Below are positions 6,611 to 10,255 of a stretch of DNA of 10,255 nucleotides, one piece after another (the first letter of the stretch is position 1; each line of letters opens with the position of its first letter). The position numbers and the translations under genes are program-made. Origin of the DNA: Parachlamydiaceae bacterium (GTDB lineage Bacteria > Chlamydiota > Chlamydiia > Chlamydiales > Parachlamydiaceae); assembly GCA_030679615.1 (NCBI GenBank), contig JAUXSJ010000330.1:1-10255 (forward strand), written 5' to 3'. The notes under the pieces are model-generated. The model was not told the DNA's origin. It did no database searches and saw nothing but the letters and a program-made list of their open reading frames with translations.

Positions 6611-7336
6611 CTATAATGATTTGATTGAGAAAAGTTCCAAATTATTGTCCATCTCAACTTTATCATTTAGTTCAGTTTCTTGATTATTTAGTATAGTTTC
6701 ATTTTTTGGTAAATTTTTAACTATTTCAGGATAAAGCAAATCACAAATACGCTGATGACCTTTTTTATTAGGATGAACAGAATCACCCATATTATATTCA
6801 GGTGATTTAAGTGTTACTACATCCAAGAAAGGAAATGATTGAATATTATATTCAGATGCTAGTGATTTATAAATCTCTAAAAAGGACATATTGTAGTTAT
6901 AGTAAACAGGTTGAGTCCAATGTTTCCAAGAAATATCTATTAAACCAAGAATGATTTTAGCTTTATATTTTAGAGAGTTTTCAATCATTGCCGCTAAATT
7001 ATCTCTAATATCAATTAAATTTCGAACTAGTAGAGAATCAACTATACCACTATTTATAACGACAAGATCCGGTTGATCAATAGGTAATGCATCCAATAAA
7101 ATTTTCCTATGCAAACTGGTTTCTGTACCACTTATTCCATAATTGATAATTTCTACATCATAACCTTCTTCTAATAATCGCTTTTCCATTAGATAAACAT
7201 AGCCATGTGAAAGATCTATATATCCTTGAGTAATGGAATCTCCAATAAAAACTATTTTATAACTGGCAAAAGCGTTTAATGGAAATCCAAGAATAATTAT
7301 TACAAAAATTATACTACTATAAAAAAAATTTTTCAT
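6611..7336 (-). CDS. Secreted SGNH/GDSL-family esterase 2 (paralogue of 5451-6128)
   Basis: Closely related to esterase 1 over the whole catalytic domain, diverging mainly in the C-terminal tail, which is longer here (ETILNN... to SIKSL). Signal peptide residues 1-24 (MKNFFYSSIIFVIIILGFPLNAFA). Block I IGDSITQG (31-38) has S34 as nucleophile; block II is NYGISGTE (65-72); block V is D185-S-V-H188-P. Block III reads NSGIVD (95-100), again lacking the G-x-N-D asparagine in its normal spacing, so the change predates the duplication. The start at 7336 is supported by GAGGTG 5 nt upstream, and this ribosome site is tandemly duplicated. The gene diverges from propeller gene B across 223 nt. TesA-like topology suggests an esterase or thioesterase; extracytoplasmic deacylation of glycan or lipid is a guess from context. 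Confidence 0.9.
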   Translation of the reverse strand: MKNFFYSSIIFVIIILGFPLNAFASYKIVFIGDSITQGYIDLSHGYVYLMEKRLLEEGYDVEIINYGISGTETSLHRKILLDALPIDQPDLVVINSGIVDSLLVRNLIDIRDNLAAMIENSLKYKAKIILGLIDISWKHWTQPVYYNYNMSFLEIYKSLASEYNIQSFPFLDVVTLKSPEYNMGDSVHPNKKGHQRICDLLYPEIVKNLPKNETILNNQETELNDKVEMDNNLELFSIKSL

Positions 7337-7360
7337 TTTTTCACCTCTTTTTTCACCTCT
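7337..7360 (-). promoter_or_regulatory. Tandemly duplicated ribosome binding site of SGNH gene 2
   Basis: Read on the minus strand, a 12-nt unit AGAGGTGAAAAA occurs twice in perfect tandem directly before the ATG at 7336. The inner copy places GAGGTG 5 nt from the start; the outer copy is 17 nt from it. The inner copy alone explains initiation and fixes the start. Confidence 0.5.
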
Positions 7361-7559
7361 TAAAGTATCATTTTGTTATTAAAAAAAATTTATAAAATTA
7401 TATTTATATAATTTATATATTAAAGGTTTTTTTTAAACTTCTCATTTCTTAGTACAATAAAATTATTCTTAGAAATAAAATATTTTCTTTAGTATGATAA
7501 ATCCTTTCGAAATTTACGATATCTTTACTTATTGAATTCAATCTCTATAGGAATCGCCA

Positions 7560-8594
7560 ATGAAATTTAAGGTTTTATTTTTAATTATTTTTTTTGTAAA
7601 TCCGTTAATTGCATTATTAAATCTGGAAGATTTTGAAGATAAATCTATCATATTGGAAATGAAACAAATTTATTTACCTCAACATCCATTTGCATTTAAT
7701 CCTTCGATCGTCAAATGGAAAGGTGAAATCTTTTTGTGCTTCAGGGAAATAATTCCATCAGAAAACTATATGGGATCAAGGATTGGTATATGTCAACTTG
7801 ATGAAAAATTTAACCCTATCGGTTGTACTCAAGTCATTAATGGTATAGAGAATTTTGGATTACAAGATGCTCGTCTTTTTTCTTTAAAAGATCGATTATT
7901 TTTAATTTATAGTGCGGGATGTAAAAATCTTGTTCCTATTCCAAATCAACATAGTGGCGTAAATTGTCGGATGTATATTGCTGAGCTAGTCTTTGAAAAT
8001 GATCAGTTTATAGCAATTAATAATGAATGTTTATCCAAATTTGAAAATGTTAATTCAAATAGAGCTGAAAAAAATTGGATTCCTTTTGAGTATTCTGAAA
8101 ATTTATTATTTGCTTACACCCTATCACCTCATCGAATATTATTTCCCCATTTAAGCGAGGGTAAATGTACAACATTATATGAAACAAAAGGAAATATTTA
8201 CTGGCCTTGGGGCGAACTTAGAGGAGGATCACAAAGTATTCTCGATGATGATCAATATATTTCTTTTTTTCATAGTATTTCATTTATAAAGACAACTCAT
8301 TCTCATGGTGAGAATATCCCTCATTATTTTATAGGTGCTTATACTCATTCTAAAGAACCTCCATTTGAAATTACAGCTATAAGTCCACATCCGATTATTG
8401 GAAAAGGATTTTATTCAGGTAAAATCTATACCCCCTATTGGCACCCTGTAAGAGTTGTTTTTGTTTACGGACTTATTTGTGAACATGATTGCTTTTGGAT
8501 TTCATATGGCCGACAAGATCATGAAATGTGGATTGCTAAATTAGATAAAAAAGCGTTGTTAAAAAGCTTAAAACCTATTCAAACTGAGGAATAA
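7560..8594 (+). CDS. Secreted GH130-like five-bladed beta-propeller protein B (function unknown)
   Basis: Residues 1-19 are a signal peptide (MKFKVLFLIIFFVNPLIAL). Motifs in order: FNPSIVKWK (46-54), FRE (61-63), LQDARLFSLKDRLFLIY (101-117), EKNWIPFEY (170-178), LSPHRILFP (188-196), WPWGELRGG (215-223), FFH (236-238), HYFIGAYT (255-262), EPPFEITAISPHPIIG (266-281) and WISYGRQDHEMW (313-324). The QDAR aspartate is the counterpart of the catalytic aspartate of GH130/GT108 if that relationship holds. AGGA at 7549-7552, 7 nt before the ATG, supports the start. The gene overlaps gene C by one base (TAATG), so the pair is probably translated in a coupled way. A TATGAT at 7493-7498 is a weak -10 candidate. 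The enzyme activity, if any, is unknown; an inactive glycan-binding propeller is also possible. Confidence 0.8.
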   Translation: MKFKVLFLIIFFVNPLIALLNLEDFEDKSIILEMKQIYLPQHPFAFNPSIVKWKGEIFLCFREIIPSENYMGSRIGICQLDEKFNPIGCTQVINGIENFGLQDARLFSLKDRLFLIYSAGCKNLVPIPNQHSGVNCRMYIAELVFENDQFIAINNECLSKFENVNSNRAEKNWIPFEYSENLLFAYTLSPHRILFPHLSEGKCTTLYETKGNIYWPWGELRGGSQSILDDDQYISFFHSISFIKTTHSHGENIPHYFIGAYTHSKEPPFEITAISPHPIIGKGFYSGKIYTPYWHPVRVVFVYGLICEHDCFWISYGRQDHEMWIAKLDKKALLKSLKPIQTEE

Positions 8595-9631
8595 TGTTCA
8601 AAGTCATTTCTATTATTTTTACACTGCTTGCGTTTACTCCAATTATAGCTCAAAATTCTGAATCTTTAGATTGTTTTTGTTATAATCAAGAATGGGTTTT
8701 AGAAACAAAACAAATTCACATACCTGGATATCCACATGCATTCAATCCTTCTATTGTTAAATGGAAAAATAATTATTTATTAAGTTTTCGCATTGTAGCT
8801 GACATGAAAGATAAATTTACTTGTCGAATAGGTCTTGTAAAACTTGATGAAAATTTTAATGTCATTAACAAACCTCAGCTTTTAGATACAGTGGAAGTTG
8901 ATACAGGAATACCCCCTCGTATCGACGATGCTCGTTTAATTTTAAACAATGATCAGTTGTGGATGATTTATGCGGATAATAAAAAAGATATTAAGGTGAC
9001 TGCTGGTGGATTTAGAGTATATTTAGGTCAACTAATTGAAGAGAATGGTCAGTTTATTCTGCTTAATCAAGAATGTTTATCAAAATTTGAGGGTGAAAAG
9101 AAGACAGTTAGAGAAAAAAATTGGACACCTTTTATTTACAACCAAGAAATTCTTTTAGCTTATAGCTTAAATCCTCACCGCATTTTTTCACCAATAATAG
9201 GTTTAGGGGAATGTTTAACTATAACAGAAACTGAGGGAAATATTTTTTGGCCATGGGGAACACTTAGAGGTGGTACACCTGCCCTTTTAAATGGAGATCA
9301 TTATTTAGGATTTTTTCATTCATCTATTGATATGGAATCTTCTTTTTTATCTGGAAAAAAACACGCTCATTATTTTATGGGAGCTTATACTTTTTCATCT
9401 GAACCCCCCTTTGAAATTAAAATGATTAGTCCTAAACCCATTATTGGACAAACCTTTTATCAAGGAAATGATTATACACCCTATTGGAAGCCAGTGACAG
9501 TTGTTTTTCCTTGTGGTTTTATTGATGACGGTCAGTTCATTTGGATTTCTTATGGAAAGCATGACCATGAATGTTGGATTGTGAAGTTAAATAAAACAGG
9601 ATTAATGGAAAGTTTAGTGCCTGTGATTTGA
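8594..9631 (+). CDS. Secreted GH130-like five-bladed beta-propeller protein C (function unknown)
   Basis: Third paralogue, 345 residues. Signal peptide residues 1-19 (MFKVISIIFTLLAFTPIIA, then QNS). Motifs: FNPSIVKWK (50-58), SFR (64-66), IDDARLILNNDQLWMIY (110-126), EKNWTPF (174-180), LNPHRIF (192-198), WPWGTLRGG (219-227), FFH (240-242), HYFMGAYTF (259-267), EPPFEIKMISPKPIIG (270-285), YTPYWKPV (294-301) and YGKHDHECW (320-328). Two variations stand out: threonine replaces the glutamate of WGELRGG, and lysine replaces the arginine of YGRQDHE. Two extra cysteines (27, 29) follow the signal peptide. The ATG shares its A with the stop codon of gene B, and GAGGA (8586-8590), inside gene B, is its likely ribosome site. 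A hairpin with a T-run beginning 60 nt downstream may end the B-C transcript. Confidence 0.8.
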   Translation: MFKVISIIFTLLAFTPIIAQNSESLDCFCYNQEWVLETKQIHIPGYPHAFNPSIVKWKNNYLLSFRIVADMKDKFTCRIGLVKLDENFNVINKPQLLDTVEVDTGIPPRIDDARLILNNDQLWMIYADNKKDIKVTAGGFRVYLGQLIEENGQFILLNQECLSKFEGEKKTVREKNWTPFIYNQEILLAYSLNPHRIFSPIIGLGECLTITETEGNIFWPWGTLRGGTPALLNGDHYLGFFHSSIDMESSFLSGKKHAHYFMGAYTFSSEPPFEIKMISPKPIIGQTFYQGNDYTPYWKPVTVVFPCGFIDDGQFIWISYGKHDHECWIVKLNKTGLMESLVPVI

Positions 9632-9690
9632 ATACCCTATATAGATCTCAGGTCGGGACGGCAAAGGCATTATTAATGCTAACTAACAAC

Positions 9691-9802
9691 AAAAAAACAA
9701 GATAAGCATGATCGCAAGCGGCAGGATATACAGGATAAAAATATTCATTCCCTATTATCATATTCATCTTGCCGCTTGCGATCATGCTTATCTTGTTTTT
9801 TT
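9691..9802. terminator. Hairpin with 37-nt arms and T-run, possible bidirectional terminator
   Basis: Bases 9691-9727 and 9766-9802 are reverse complements with one mismatch. The stem contains GCATGATCGCAAGCGGCA and is flanked by seven A on the left and nine T on the right, as a rho-independent terminator would be on either strand. The stem is much longer than a normal terminator. The GCAGGATATACAGGAT sequence at the loop side resembles a widespread bacterial intergenic repeat, so it may be a repeat element that also terminates the B-C transcript. Confidence 0.7.
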
Positions 9803-9883
9803 TTCTGAAGACTTTGGGCTTAAGGAAAAAATACTAATGTCTTTGTTGTCCTTTTGCTGCTTAATCTGAATTTTAACTTTGTG

Positions 9884-10054
9884 TTATAGTCGATTAAATC
9901 ACAGTTGATAAAATTTTGACCAGCGTGAAAGCTCTCGCGATTGAATAAATTTTTTCATGTACAATATTAAATCAATATTGCACATGAAAAAATTTTTCAA
10001 TCTCGAGGCTTTGACGCGGTCAAAAATTATCAAATGTGATTTAATCGACTATAA
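9884..10054. repeat. 171-nt palindrome (arms of 81-85 nt)
   Basis: Bases 9884-9968 pair with 9974-10054 as reverse complements with scattered single mismatches and small indels, closing on CAATATT-AAATC-AATATTG. The outer end is TTATAGTCGATTAAATCAC. There is no open frame and no T-run. The arms are longer and better conserved than any regulatory hairpin needs, so a mobile palindromic element or a pair of inverted insertions is likely. GATTGAA..AAATTT..CATGT inside the arms also occurs loosely in the palindrome at 4915-5044. Confidence 0.85.
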
Positions 10055-10189
10055 GGTAATTTTACCCACATTCCAATGAAAATTTTACCACTGAGAATAC
10101 TGACTCGACTTAGTGGATTTTTTTTCAATCATCATGTCTTCATCACTTTTAGATACGAAGGTCCTGCACATTCTATCACTCACTAGATT

Positions 10190-10255
10190 CTAAACACTTA
10201 ATTCTAAGCCTTTTAGTCGCTCTACGAGCTCTATGTGTTTTTTATCTTGCCCCAC
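10190..10255 (-). CDS. Possible C-terminal end of a gene running off the right edge
   Basis: On the minus strand one frame is open from the right edge to a TAG at 10190-10192, giving 21 residues (VGQDKKHIELVERLKGLEL and two more). The other two minus frames close quickly. The charged, helix-like composition is plausible for the end of a protein, but 21 open codons prove little and no family is recognisable. Confidence 0.25.
   Translation of the reverse strand: MGQDKKHIELVERLKGLELSV

Larger units (their letters stand above)
9632..10189. other. Gene-free interval with two large palindromes
   Basis: After gene C there is no credible gene until the possible partial frame at the right edge. The interval is dominated by the hairpins 9691-9802 and 9884-10054. 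The remainder (9803-9883 and 10055-10189) shows only a weak stem at 10088-10116 followed by eight T. Confidence 0.7.

Noticed and set aside
10088..10125. Terminator: CCACT/AGTGG stem followed by eight T
   Set aside because: The stem is only 5 bp plus a displaced GAG/CTC pair with a large bulge, and no gene ends nearby on that strand.
9632..10255. tRNA or other structured RNA gene among the palindromes
   Set aside because: No cloverleaf, no T-loop GTTCRA motif and no CCA-adjacent acceptor stem was found; the structure is simple long palindromes.

Overview
This is an AT-rich bacterial window with A/T-biased third codon positions, weak ribosome binding sites and much non-coding space filled by palindromic repeats. 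Almost every complete protein starts with a signal peptide or hydrophobic leader, so the organism is probably Gram-negative. The mix of secreted enzymes, paralogue expansion and intergenic repeats would suit a host-associated bacterium such as an amoeba-associated chlamydia (Parachlamydiaceae-like), but no marker gene fixes the taxonomy and this is only an inference.

Layout. Bases 2-367 are the 3' end of an unidentified gene cut by the window edge. Bases 386-665 are a MITE-like element with 56-nt terminal inverted repeats. Bases 716-2677 (minus) encode a secreted class III (SdsA1/YjcS-type) alkylsulfatase with all the metal ligands visible. After a 203-nt divergent intergenic region come a polysaccharide pyruvyl transferase family protein with an N-terminal export or anchor sequence (2881-3795) and, 15 nt later, a secreted five-bladed beta-propeller protein that looks GH130-like (3811-4821, here called A). 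Bases 4822-5450 contain an imperfect palindrome and a second, inverted, decayed copy of the MITE. Then follow a minus-strand SGNH/GDSL esterase (5451-6128 or 6143), a 71-nt broken remnant of the 3' end of gene A (6224-6294), a long hairpin (6433-6590) and a second, closely related SGNH esterase (6611-7336, minus). Two more GH130-like propeller genes, B (7560-8594) and C (8594-9631), overlap by one base. The right end (9632-10189) holds two large palindromes, one ending in a T-run that could terminate the B-C transcript. A possible minus-strand gene runs off the right edge.

How the parts may work together. The pyruvyl transferase-like protein, three propeller proteins and two TesA-like esterases all carry export signals and sit together. 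This suggests a locus that modifies glycans outside the cytoplasm: pyruvate ketals, mannoside-type linkages and acyl groups are candidates. The locus has grown by local duplication. The A remnant, two similar spacer segments and the paired SGNH genes indicate a tandem duplication of [propeller - esterase], after which most of one propeller copy was lost. Substrates and pathway are not determined by the sequence.
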